Below are positions 23,939-35,177 of a stretch of DNA of 64,000 nucleotides, piece after piece (position 1 is the first letter of the stretch; every line of letters begins with the position of its first letter). This DNA is from Turbatrix aceti. Lineage: Eukaryota; Nematoda; Chromadorea; Rhabditida; Panagrolaimidae. The position numbers were made by a program, and so were the translations under genes. Below the pieces are notes generated by a model, which made no database searches, had not been told where the DNA came from, and worked only from the letters and a program-made list of their open reading frames with translations. The stretch spans positions 310,001 to 374,000 of the forward strand of contig OZ017769.1 of NCBI GenBank assembly GCA_963969345.1, given 5' to 3'.

Positions 23939-23951
23939 TTTTATAGCAACA

Positions 23952-23965
23952 TTTTGGCGCCAAAA
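23952..23965. promoter_or_regulatory. Palindromic E2F-type site upstream of UNG
   Basis: TTTTGGCGCCAAAA, the perfect palindromic form of the E2F/DP site TTTSSCGC. It lies about 180 bp before the uracil-DNA glycosylase ATG. E2F control of DNA replication and repair genes is well known; binding here is inferred. Confidence 0.6.
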
Positions 23966-24001
23966 AAATGTACAAAACAAATGCAAATGGGAGAAGCAAC
24001 A

Positions 24002-24015
24002 TTTTGGCGCCAAAA
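24002..24015. promoter_or_regulatory. Second palindromic E2F-type site upstream of UNG
   Basis: Same 14-bp palindrome as the site 50 bp upstream, embedded in a longer direct repeat (GCAACATTTTGGCGCCAAAA). A further half-site-like TTTTCGCG follows near 24038. Confidence 0.6.
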
Positions 24016-24144
24016 ACTCGCTGAATAATGTTTTGCGCATTTTCGCGTCGCCTGTTGCGTCTTTGTGCTTTTCCTGGATTTGTGTCGCGTTTCTCTCGGA
24101 AAGTGTATTTAACCTGTACTCATCCATCGACGTTGTCAAGGATC

Positions 24145-25252
24145 ATGGCATCACTGGAGAGTCAAAATCGAAAGCGACCTTTTTCTGACATTTCAAATTC
24201 AACTGTACGTTTTTTCCAAAAAGCCGGGGTTCAACATCCTGGACCTTTACTTTCAGGAAGCCGCATCTCCCAAGTTGGGCAACTCTCTCGCTGAACCATC
24301 AGAAAAAGCAGCTCCAATGCTTGCTTCATGGGAGCTGCTGAAGCAAGAACTCCTCGACTGTGTCACCGATGCTACGTGGCGTGAATTTTGTCTTCAGCAG
24401 GCTGAGCGAAAGTATTTTCGTGATCTAATGAAGAAGCTCGCCGATCTCTATGACAAGGTTAGCATTGGTTGATTTTCTGAAAAAAATACGTGCTTTTGTT
24501 ATAGAAAAAAACCATTTACCCACCGAAACAGCATATTCTACGCGCGCTTGGATCTCCTAAGTTCGAAAACATAAGGGTTGTTCTGCTCGGTCAAGATCCG
24601 TATCATAATGCCGGAGAAGTGAGTTGGGTTTTATATGGTTTATCCAGGGGCAAATTCATAACTTTTTTTAAACGATTTTTGTTTTTTGTCGTTTTTTTTA
24701 TTTTATGCTTCCTAATTTGCGGGTCTATGTTATATTTTTTTTATTTTAGGCCTGTGGTTTTTCCTTTGCAGTGCCAGATGGCATCCGTGTGCCCCCATCT
24801 CTGCGCAATATGTATAAATCCATTTACGACGATCCCAAGAAACCCTCTAGCGCTCTGCCCCAATCCGGTCGTCTCGACCATTGGGTGGATCAGGGCGTAC
24901 TCTTGCTCAACGCTGTTCTAACCGTTGAGTAAGTCTCTCTACCCGAAAAACCATATAGACCATTTTTTATAGCGGCGATGCCAAAGCCCGATCTCATGCC
25001 GCCCTCGGATGGACTGAGTTTACCGGCAACGCGCTAGAGTTTTTGCACTCCCGACGTCCCGAAGTCGTCTTTCTTCTCATGGGCAGGGACGCTCAGAAGA
25101 TGAAACCCAAGCGAAAGACTGTCAAGTGCGTCGAATGCGCGCATCCGTCGCCGCTCAGTCAGCGGCACTTTTTCGAGAGTAGACCTTTTGAGGACGTCAA
25201 CAAACTGCTTGTTGATGGTAGTCTGCAGGCTATCGATTGGCTGCCAAAGTGA
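24145..25252 (+). CDS. ung-1: Uracil-DNA glycosylase (family 1)
   Basis: 277 residues in five exons (24145-24204, 24257-24457, 24505-24618, 24750-24928, 24973-25252). The water-activating loop GQDPYH (about 116-121, Asp118 catalytic), the uracil pocket region [18 protein letters not shown], and the DNA-intercalation loop HPSPLS (His near 242) are all present. The C terminus is IDWLPK, as in other eukaryotic UNGs. It removes uracil from DNA to start base-excision repair. The N terminus is basic (RKRPF) and could act in nuclear targeting; it is too short to show a clear PCNA-binding box. The gene ends 52 bp from the convergent kinase gene, so their 3'UTRs probably overlap. Confidence 0.93.
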
Positions 25253-25304
25253 TTGCAATTGCCAACGCACAATTTTTTCAACGTTATATAAAAAAGTTCG
25301 GCAC

Positions 25305-27240
25305 TCATTTATTATACTTCCTTTTTTGTTTGGAAAACACATCAGGAGACCGGTGCTTTGTGCTACGCGTAGAGCGAACCGAATCTCCGTAATTATTTTT
25401 CTTTTTGCCACGCTTTTTTCGATCTCTTCTTGAAGCTCGATTTTTTTCTTCCTCTTCATCTTCATCGTCGACTTCCTGTTTGTTCTGCTTCTTTGACGAC
25501 GCATCACTGTCCGGTTCCACCTTTCGAGAATATTTCCCACTGGGCTTCTGTTTTTTCTTCCAGCGCGATTTTTTAGACTTTCCGGAAACGTCCTCCATGG
25601 GGTCATTGTTCTTGCGCGGCGCACCGCTTGGCTCGGGGCTTTCTTTTGCTTCATTTTCATCCTTTTTTGTCTCAAAATTTATCGTGAAAAATGATCCTTT
25701 CTGAAAAACCACAATTTTTCAATTAAAAAGTCAGCCTCATAAATCTTACCACTTTGTAAAACTGTTTTTTCCTCAAGCACACCTGGCATCCAGCTTGCCA
25801 GTCGAAAAGATCTGTCATGTTTACGTGATTTGTCGTTGCGCACTGAGCGATGAGCGTTGCTATGAACTCGTAATCCGGCGAGGACGTAAACGAAAGAAAG
25901 TCAATGTATTTTGCGATGTTCATGATTTCGCCGGGGATGTAGTAGAGCTTCTGAGGCGGACATTCTCCAGTGAAAAGTTGGTTCTTTAATGCCAGGACTT
26001 CGTCTCTCTCTGTGCGGTTTCCCCAGTAGGTAGAGTTAGGGTCAATGAAGTACATAAACATGTACAACCAGGATTCGAGGTCGTCGCGTCTGGATTGCTC
26101 CTTCGAATAATGGCACGCGCGTGACGCGAACTTGGTTGTACCCATAAACCTGACGTTGATTCGGGGAACCCTGAGCACCTTTAAACCGATTTCCTTGACG
26201 TAACGTCGAGCAATGCCGAAATCCAGCACGTAGATTATGTTTTCGTGATCATCCAAGCCACGCGCAAAGTTTTGGGGCTTGATGTCGCGGTGAATGAATC
26301 CTAGAGCGTGGAGGTCCTTAACGGCTTCCAAAGTGTCATTTCCAAGTCGAAGGGCGGTAGTCAAGCTGAAGAACTGCTTGGCAGCTTGCTGCTGGATGTC
26401 ATGAATCGACGGTCCGACGAGTTCCATTACGATAAACTTGAATGAATCCGTCAAACCGTAATCGTACAACGCGAGGAAGTGTTGTCGTTCGGATTGTGGA
26501 CGTTTGGTGATGATACGCATGATTTCGAGTTCGCATTTAAGACGATTCATGGCTGGGTGAGCGCACCTGAGAAGTTCAGTTTTCACAGCCGCTTCACTGA
26601 AAGTCATGGCCTTATTTTTGTTGACAGCTTTGACGTGGTAGACGTCGCCGAATCCTCCGGTGCCGAGAAGGGAGATTATTTCATAGTTGTTGTTGATGCC
26701 TTTGAATACGTGACCAGGTGCTAGCGTGTTGAAATTTTTGGCAGGTTGACAAGGAGATGCAGGTTGACAAGGAGATGCAGGTTTACAAGGAGATGCAGGT
26801 TGACAAGGAGATGCAGGTTTACAAGGAGATGCAGGTTTACAAGGAGATGCAGGTTTACAAGGAGATGGGACTAAGGGCGAGCCCCCTATGTCCTCATCCT
26901 GGTGGCCGCCTAAGTCCTCAGAAGTGTCTATGTATTTATACTGGACTTTAGGTGGCTCTACGTTCTGGGGCTGATCTCCTATGTCTTGTATTTTCATATC
27001 AGTATTCTTCTTTAATTCGAAGTTTTGTATTTTTGGGACATCTTTGCCTAAAAAGGAAAAAAATAATAGTAGGGAATTTTGAGCTGAGTTTGAGGACGAG
27101 ATCGGATTATGATACTGAAATTGATTCGCGGTTTGGATACCCGAGTTTTTAGAAACATTCGAGTCTATTCTGCATCGGTAGCGCTTTCAGTAGCGTTAAT
27201 GGTTCTGAAAAAACTTACCTTCATTGTTTTCATTTTCCAT
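25305..27240 (-). CDS. TTBK/CK1-type protein kinase with SPCxPA repeats
   Basis: 571 residues in three exons (27240-27219, 27047-25750, 25700-25305). A polar N terminus contains seven tandem SPC(K/Q)PA hexapeptides (about 69-110). The kinase domain starts near 127: glycine loop LLGTGGFGDVY, Lys in AAVKTE (about 163), HRDIKPQN (about 260), DFGIARRY (about 283), and GTTKFAS where other kinases have APE. This is the CK1/tau-tubulin-kinase pattern, and all catalytic residues are intact. The C-terminal exon is a highly charged Lys/Glu/Ser tail with KKRGKKK and RRDRKKR stretches that could be nuclear or RNA/DNA-binding signals. The family is strongly expanded in nematodes, with many members expressed in sperm; a role here is not known. 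Confidence 0.88.
26740..26868 (-). repeat. 18-bp tandem repeat coding SPC(K/Q)PA
   Basis: About seven copies of an 18-bp unit (GTTGACAAGGAGATGCAG on the plus strand, with a G/T variant) inside the kinase gene. The unit length preserves frame, so copy number can change freely. The copies are nearly identical, pointing to recent expansion or homogenisation. Confidence 0.9.
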
Positions 27241-27605
27241 AACGCCTTGGCGCGTCTGCACACAGGAGGCGGGCGTCGACGATGAGCACTTTTCGCGTTG
27301 TTACTTGTGACTAACATGCCAAAATTTGCAGTGCAACAAGACATGAATAATTTGAATACAAGCATTTTACATAGTTTTTTTCTAATTTATTCTTCTTTTT
27401 GTTTTATTGTCTTTATTTGTGATTTTGTTGCACAACATGTGACAAAGTAACGTATTCTGGCCGTTTGTTGTAGGTAGGATGGAAAAAGTAACAAAAAAAG
27501 ATACGAATTTGTCCTAACTGTCACCGGGTTTGAACTTTTTTTGTATATTAGGGGGAGGATTTTACAGCAGAAAACCACCCCGAAGGGACAAAGGAAATAT
27601 ATGTA
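27241..27605. other. Intergenic between TTBK-like start and MSK stop
   Basis: 365 bp, T-rich; must hold the kinase promoter and the MSK 3'UTR. Nothing else seen. Confidence 0.6.
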
Positions 27606-30600
27606 TCATTTGGCAGGACCTGCACCACCGCTTCCGCCGCTGCTGGACTGGCTGCTGCTTCCATCGGAGCCCCCAGAGCACCGTCTCCGCTCTTGGTCCG
27701 AATCGGGGTCCAAATCACGGCTGTACTTCATGTAAGGAGGGATCGGATCGCGGTAGTCTGTGAATTCCGCACCTGTGCGATTGCCATTCACAACGCTGTC
27801 AATATTAGTAGTCGTGATGATAGGCGGAGCAGTCGTGTTTGGGCCGAAGACGTTGAGTGATGTCGGCCGAAACTGTTGCAAGCTATTGTTGCTCATCGAG
27901 CTGCCAGGCCGGCTGTCCGAACTTTCCGTCGCTTCGGGCACCGGTGCAAGGAGCGAGGCCTTGTTGAGGGAAACCTTTCGACCCCCTCCAGAACCCGCGG
28001 ACATGGCACTGCTGCCTGCCATGGCTCCCGAGTGGTCGTTACCGTCGCTGCGCCGCTTGAGTCCTCTCCGCTTGACCAGGAGTGGCGCGGTATCGACATC
28101 CATAAGCTGGAAGCCGTCTCTACTGGCCGAGAGGAAGGCACTCATGGTCTCGTTAAAGGTATCGTCGGCGGTGGACGGCAAGATAGTTGGGGTCTGGAGA
28201 GGGCGCGTTTGCGTGTCTTCTTCGCCTTTGAGCCAAGGGTGGGAAGCGAGTTGAGCGAGCGAAAAGCGTTGTTTTGGATCAACCGTTAGGAGACCTATAA
28301 TGAAAATGAACTATGTTATCATGCACAAGGGACTTAAACAAAGACCTGTAATGAGGTGCTTTGCCGGCTCGCTGACATCCGCCCAGATAGGTTCTTCAAA
28401 GTCGAATTCCGCCTTGCGAATGCGCGCTATGATGTCGTTAGCAGATTCGTAGTGGGCCTTGGTGTGGAATGGCACATGTCCTCCGAGCATTGTAAACTAA
28501 AAGCCATCGACTGAATAGTTACCACTATATCTTTCTGTAAACCTACCAAGATGACACCAAGACTCCACAAATCACACTGCTGGTTGTATTGAGGCAACTC
28601 ATCCTCGACTTCCAAGACTTCTGGTGCAGCGTACTGTAGTGTATAGCAGGGTGTCGATAGCTGAGCCTCCACGCTGTTGGGCAGCAATCGGGCAAAACCA
28701 AAGTCAATGAGTCTGAGCGTCGAATTGACGTCGTCATCACTTTCAAAGACGATGTTTTCAGGTTTAAGGTCGCGATGAACGATGCCTTTGCCGTGCATGT
28801 GGCTGACGGCAGACACAAGCTGTTTCATGATTTGCACCGCTTCGGCTTCCGTGAACTTAGTCAGACGCCTGACTCTCTTGAGCAGCTCCCCGCCTTCGAG
28901 TAGCTCCAGGACAATGTAATAGTGGAGGGGATCGGATATGAAATCAATCATCTTGACGATGTTTGGATGACCCCGAAGGAGGTCGAGTATGCGCATCTCT
29001 CTAACAGCTATAGTGCTGCATTTCTGACTGATGATTTTAACGGCGAAGATTTTTCCGTCGTCAAGGCGCTTGCATCGTCGACAGAGAGAAAATGAGCCCC
29101 GCCCCAAATAACCGGATTCGGTAATGTCGAGCTCGTATTTTGCGAAAAATGGCGAAGTTTTGGACAAAAGTTTGACGGATTCTTCAAGACTTTCTTCGCC
29201 GATCTGAAAAACAAATGCCAAACATCGATGTTTATGATTCTAAAACAACTATAACCTACCGGATTGTCATGTGAAAAAATAACCGACGGCGAGATGAAAG
29301 AATATCCCCGAAAGATGTCCTTAAAATCGGGTGGAGATTCTCCAGGCGAGAACAGCGGTATCTGATTTGTGAATTCTGGTGCAAAGTTGTTGACGTCCAT
29401 CTGGTTGTTAACAATGGGGCGAATAGGCGGTGGCAGTTTTTGAGCCTCGGCAATTTCCCAATCGATTTCGGCAAAAAATGGGTGATTCTTGATTTGTTCG
29501 ACACCCTTTGCACCCAGACGCTGGCTGGCATCCTTTTCGAGTAACCCCGTGATCAGGCTTTTGACATTTTCATCGATGGTTTTAGGAAAAGGAACTCGTT
29601 TGTTCAGAATTCTCCTCGCGATGTCTTGCGTGGTGTTGTGATCGCCATCGACGGTGAATGGTGAACATCCGGTGACAAGCTCGAATGCTATGACCCCGAG
29701 ACTCCACCAATCCACGCATTCGTTGTATCCTTTAGGCGTGCGCTTGACTATTTCTGGCGCCATGTATTCGATGGTGCCGCAGTAGGAATTGGCAATGCGT
29801 TGTTCTTTGAGTTCCTTGGAAAGGCCAAAGTCGGTCAACTTGATATGCCCGGCGGAGTCCAAAAGGATGTTTTCAAGCTTCAGGTCGCGATATATGACGT
29901 TGTTCTAAAAAAAAACTTGTGGGGGGAATATGTGTAAGGATAGATTACCTTATGGATGACATCCAATGCAGTGACCAACTCTGCCAAGATTATGCGGGAA
30001 GTGTTGAGGTCAAATTGCTTCCGCTTGCAGAGATGAGTAAACAATTCACCACCACCCACAAATTCTAAACGAAAAGAAAAAAAATTAGGATTGCCGGGTG
30101 GAGGCTTATTTACTTTCCTAAAAATTAAGGCCCTATATCTGCATGTGTTGAGTTTGATCAACCGAAAAACACAATTGGAACTCATTTTTTCCAGTCACAG
30201 CGGCCTAATGTTTAATAATCAATCACACCAACAATGAATAAAAAGTTGTATCACTTATTTAAAAAAGTGTATTGATGTTTGTTAAAACGACAACGCATGC
30301 AATACATTTCGTTGAACAAACTATGCACCTTTTTTTGTAAACACGTACCCATAACAATATGTAGCTTTGCATCAGATTGGAATGCGTAAACCATGTTGAC
30401 GAGAAATGGCTTGCCTTTCAGACGCTCCAGCACCTACAAAAACAAAATTCAGTTGACTCTTCTCCCACATTTTTTGTTTTTCCCGACTTACAACTCGTTC
30501 AGCCAAGGTATGTTCCAGAGTCTTTTGTTTGTGTGCAACGCGTTCTTTCTTGAGCACTTTCATGGCATAGAGTTGACCGTTATCGTGACCACCAACTTTC

Positions 30601-30775
30601 TTAACGAGAAACACCTTTCCGTACGCTAAAATATTTATATTTTTTATGGCCTCTTAGTTAGAAAAAATAAATTACCTCCTTTACCGAGTACCCTAATAAG
30701 TGCAAAGTTTTGCATGCTAACTTTGTCGTTGTCGAGATCAGACATTTCGCTGGATACCACATCTGAGGGAGACAT
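27606..30775 (-). CDS. rskn-2: MSK-type ribosomal S6 kinase with two kinase domains
   Basis: 858 residues in eight exons (30775-30676, 30625-30492, 30433-30349, 30064-29949, 29904-29260, 29203-28547, 28496-28346, 28294-27606). The N-terminal AGC domain has [34 protein letters not shown] and the T-loop Ser in [12 protein letters not shown]. The AGC tail has the hydrophobic motif [10 protein letters not shown]. The C-terminal CaMK-type domain has [26 protein letters not shown] and the MAPK-target Thr in [12 protein letters not shown]. The T-loop wording and the FRGYSF tail place it in MSK1/2 rather than RSK. A basic block VKRRGLKRR after the second domain fits the MAPK docking/nuclear signal. 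Active MSKs are nuclear kinases for histone H3 and CREB downstream of ERK/p38. The last 200 residues are Ser/Gly-rich and unlike vertebrate MSK tails. Confidence 0.93.
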
Positions 30776-32394
30776 GTATAGGGTAAAAATTCGTGGATAT
30801 GACCAAACAGTGTATTTCTATACAGTATAATGCAGTAGTAACAGAAACAAGAATAAAGAATACAATATTAACAAAACAAAAAATGTGTATAGCTGATTAT
30901 GATAATGCTGACAGATAAGTAAAATAGGCAATATTAATATGGTGCGGAGTGTAGCAACGACGACGCTGAATTTTTGTCTGGCGACAAGCCAGGGAAACGG
31001 GGTCAGAGAAGACACCCTAAAAGCAGCCTACTACAACCTGCCCAACCCGGTGGTAGCAGCGGTCAGAAAATGCTGCTTTCTGGAGTTCCTAGAAAAAAAG
31101 TGACTAATATAAAGAAGATTGACTCGTTGGGAATGGTCAATTCTTGTTTGTCTTGCAAGAATAACGGCTTTTTGGAAAGAAATGGGTAATAAAAGTAGGA
31201 TCATTAAAGTTAGCGGGTACGCGTATCAATCAATGGTAAAATATTTTTGATGATTCACGTGCAATTTGGGATACTCGGTTTCAAAAGAACAATTTTTCAA
31301 AACGCAAAGGACATATGTGCACTTTGTCACTGTACAACATGGGTGCAAACAAAAGACAGTTAATTTATTTACAGCAATAATTCGAATGTCACAAGCCAAC
31401 GAAAAACAAATGTTCTTTAGTTTTCGAAACAGAAAACACTCGCACTTTGGATTTGTGTTTTCACATTTGTATTTTTTGCACATACTTTGGGGAATAAACA
31501 GAACCAACAAGGAAAAGTCAATCGTTAGGGTTCTGATATTTAATGATGAACAATACTCAGGATAAACAACAGAAAAAAAAACAAATAAAAAATACAATCT
31601 GTATCCTTGTAGTCAGCTTGATACTGGGAGCCCATGAAATTAAATCAATCAACCGACCAGCCGCCGCAAGCCTAAGCCATCACCCGCTTACTCGCATGCT
31701 TGGTGTGAGACTGCTCTTTTCTCCCCAATAACACAGAAAATACATACTCACATCGGCAGAACCACCGACGGTGTACAACCAGTGTGTCTCGTGAATTTTT
31801 TTGCTCTCTTTGTTGATATTTACGTAACACGGACTTTTGGTCGGTTCTGCATACATATGACTGAGATTTGTTTAAACCACAATATAAAATAGACAGGAGG
31901 ATTGTTTTTTGGAAAGAATACGAGACGACTTTTTTTAGTATCCTTAGAAGAATACTAACGTTACTAACGTTCTTTAAAACAGTTGTGACATTTTTTAGTA
32001 GACGACTACGTCGAAATGCTAGTTGGATGGGTAGATAAGTGAAGGAAGGCGGACTCGACTGATGCCTCGCACCCTGCACTCTGAGAACCCAATTGAATAC
32101 TAGGGACAACTATGAGTCATCACCCGGAGGAATTATGAATACTGGATTTTTTAAAGGATCGGTTTGGCAACATGGTAGGACACAAACGAATACCTTCACG
32201 AATTTTTTCATCAGGTGTCACAAAAAAATGAATAATTACTTTTACCGCTAACATGCGTAAAATTCCATTGTCTTAGCAAATTGTAAATAAAATTTTTCCT
32301 TCGAGTGAAGAAAAGAGAAAAAAGAACGGAGATCAACAACTTGCGGGTTAAAATGGCGGAAAAGAGAAAAAAACAGCACAAGCAACAAACAAAT

Positions 32395-32410
32395 GCACAC
32401 ACACACACAT
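32395..32410. repeat. AC microsatellite
   Basis: Short run of AC dinucleotides in AT-rich intergenic DNA. Confidence 0.8.
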
Positions 32411-33754
32411 AAATTTGTGGACGATAACATGAACACAAGGAAGAAGACGACATCGTTGACGACGACGACGACAACGATGGCAGCGGCGGCGAAGCGTCGA
32501 AGAGGACAAACTAAAGTATAAAAAATAGGAAATATAACAGACGGACGAGATGAGGGTTTGACTCACGGGTAGTAATAGTATTTCTTTCCTGATGTGTGGA
32601 CTCATTGCTGTGTCGAAGAGTCGGTGATTAAATTTGTAAAGAATTAAAAGGGCGAAAAAAGTGTTGCTGCTGGGTTTTTCTTTTTTTGCACGGGTAGCAT
32701 GGGTATAGGCAAGCAGTAAGTGGGAATGCAAGAACCAGCGGGTAAAAGACACTGCTGACATGTAATATAGTTCAAAGGTCACGTGCAACCAGAGACTGAC
32801 ATGAGCGATTTATGCATCTTTTCATGCTAGCTACAAAAATTTTATGTGCATACCTTGTTGAAGCATTTAATTCTCATCAAAATATGCACTATATTTTTTC
32901 CGTGAAAGCCAAATAATCTTTCTAAGAAAAGTCAAAAGTTGGTTTTGTTGCACGTGCTCCTAAAAAAAATATGTTGCTACAAAACTTGCAAAAAAACGTG
33001 TCTGCATCACACAAATTCATGAATTGACAGAAGAAGAGAAGAAAAAGCCAGGTTGACAGGACAGGAGAGTGATAACGACATGTTAGAGCACTTGTGAACA
33101 CGACTGTCTGAACTGTAAAGAAAGGACTAAAGCAATAGAAAAGGCGTGAGTTCATAATAAGCCCCGACACATGCGCTAGAGCGCTGCTGGTGTTAGTTGG
33201 CGGCTAGTTGGTTGGTTGGTTGACGGCAATGGCGGCGGCGACGGCGACGGCGGATGTTGCAGATGCTGACAACCTCCATTGCCGCCGGTAAGGCATGAGA
33301 GCAAGCGTGCTTTTTTAAAAAAGAGAGAATGGTCCCAGCGCGCTACTATCTTGACAAACATGAAGAAACGCTGAGACTAGCAAAAACAGCGAAGCTGCAT
33401 GACAACCAACGTGAGCGGTTGCGGCACTGGCCAGAAGCCCGGCCCGGGCGAGCATACGTACGTCTGTCATCAGAACGAAGTGCTGTACGCCGAAGGGGAC
33501 TTCATTACCAGCTGACTAAAAAATACACAACGAATAACGAAGAGGGGAGTAATTAATGAATGACCAAAAACTTGATAATAATGTTTTAATGATTCTTATC
33601 AAAGTCGGGGATGGGGGGGACATGTACGAACATTGTTCAAATGATAACCCTGTACCCATGAAAATCATAAAAACCGGTTACGCGCTTTTTTATGGTAGCT
33701 CTGATATTTTTGCTAGTCAAGCAGCACCAATTATTATATTTATTTCAGTTTTGT

Positions 33755-33848
33755 TTTATTTTTATTTTTATTTATTTATTTCACCGTTACTCACATCAGT
33801 GGTTGCCATTAGACCATATGTTAGAGGCACAAATGATGTTCACGTAGC
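33755..33848 (-). mobile_element. LINE 3'-end relic, copy A
   Basis: TTTATTTATTT followed by a diverged version of the family core (CACCGTTACTCACATCAGTGG, then ATTAGACCATATGTTAGAGG and AAATGATGTTCACGTAG). Read on the minus strand, the core precedes an A-rich tail, the orientation of a retrotransposon 3' end. It is more diverged than the copies in the LIMPETin introns. Confidence 0.7.
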
Positions 33849-34003
33849 GAATTCCTTTCATTGTTTTGTTTTAACTGTCATTTGCAAGAGCTGAAAATTA
33901 GCATGAAATATTGAATATACATCTTCGTCGTTTGTCTTCAAAAGGTCATTCAGTGTATGCTCTTCTCATCTGACCGCGAGTCTTTGATTGTCTGATTTTC
34001 GTC

Positions 34004-34624
34004 ATGCGACTGACTTGGCTGATTCTGATACTGGCTGCGGTTGGGTATCTTGGCGCGTTCCCGTTTAGCGATGTTGGTGCACTGAAACGTGCCGCTCTCA
34101 ATGTATCGCGTTTGGGGCATTTGGAAATCGCTCACACCGCTGAGTCAACGAAGGACGAAACCCCGGTGCAAAAATCGAAAGTAAACCCAAAATCTCTGCT
34201 TTCTTTTGCCGGAGAAGGATCGAATGCAGAGCTGAAGAAAAAACAAACTAAGGAAACCCAAGGTGAGCTTAATGTAGGATCGACTCTGAAATCAAAGACG
34301 GGCGAGTCAAAACTGGAGCCGAAAACCGAGAAAATCGAACTTTCCACGGAGCATAAAGCTGACAAAATTCAAAAGCTCTCGGTGAATACTGAATATAAGA
34401 TAATTCGACCTAAGGATCACCACAACTTCAAACGCGTAAAACGTGATGATGCTACTACGGCACCTGCAGCGGCGACCGAATCATCGGGCGACGATTCTAC
34501 TGTTTGTCGTTTACTTTTTTTCATAATTAACAATATTTTATAGACTGCCGCCGCCGGGATGAACTTTGCCATCGTACCCGTCGCTCTCACTTCCTTGATT
34601 GTAACCGTCGTCTCTTCCTTTTAA
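34004..34624 (+). CDS. Small secreted, lysine-rich protein, possibly GPI-anchored
   Basis: 192 residues in two exons (34004-34501, 34544-34624). It starts with a clear signal peptide (MRLTWLILILAAVGYLGAFP). The middle is hydrophilic and Lys/Glu/Ser/Thr-rich without cysteines and ends in a KRVKR proprotein-convertase-like site followed by a Thr/Ala/Ser-rich linker. The last 20 residues (about NFAIVPVALTSLIVTVVSSF) are hydrophobic with no cytoplasmic residues after them, preceded by small residues (AAAG). That is the pattern of a GPI-attachment signal; a short tail anchor is the alternative. The family is not recognised. Confidence 0.65.
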
Positions 34625-35177
34625 ATCCGAACTACTGGTAACTGACTTGCTGGTATCATGTATCACTGACTGTAAATAAATGAAAACTATGAACTACTTT
34701 TTTATCTGAAGAGATACTAAAGTGATATTGTCTTATTTCTGGTTCAGATGCTCGAAAACGTAAACTGAGGCTGCGAATGAAGTTTTTTGGATACCTTAAC
34801 CTTCGAATCGGAACCTGGAACTTCGAGAACTCAAATTTGAATCGATTTGGTTCAGTGGGGTTGCCCAAAAACATTGCCGAAAAGTTTTCCGATCGCTGAA
34901 CCATCGTTTTGTATAATGACCATTTTCCGAAGTGGAACTAACGGAACGACGCGACTTTTATTCTATCCCATAAACAGAAAAGCGACGTAATTGAGGTCAA
35001 CCTCTCTGCGCTGAATTGAATGCAGGAGGGATGCACATCCTTGAGCATTGCTTCTTTTTGTCAAAAACCAATCGTCAGACTTTTATCCATTTATTGATCA
35101 ATTTCATCTGTTTTAATATTTCAAGTGTCGAGTTTACTTATTCTCTCACCTTTTTTTGACCTCAAGTATTTCACACC
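34625..35177. other. Intergenic, no gene recognised
   Basis: Holds TTCGAA/GAATCG-rich sequence around 34740-34870, perhaps remnant repeat material, and the upstream region of the next gene. Confidence 0.5.

Larger units (their letters stand above)
30776..34003. other. Gene-poor 3.2-kb interval upstream of MSK
   Basis: No gene recognised. It contains a short AC microsatellite, GAC/GCG trinucleotide patches near 32455-32490 and 33225-33260, and a LINE-end relic near 33755-33848. Open frames on both strands (for example 31226-31597) look random in composition. Confidence 0.55.

Noticed and set aside
24205..24256. In-frame read-through of the first UNG intron giving TVRFFQKAG, at first sight like a PCNA-binding motif
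   Set aside because: The segment has a GTACGT donor and TTTCAG acceptor, and reading through shifts out of the UNG frame.
31226..31597. Overlapping open frames of 100-120 codons on both strands
   Set aside because: AT-rich, no recognisable motif, both strands open equally; chance frames.
34740..34915. TTCGAA/GAATCG-rich stretch, with a vaguely similar stretch near 9380-9440
   Set aside because: Similarity is limited to short words; no termini or target duplications could be defined.
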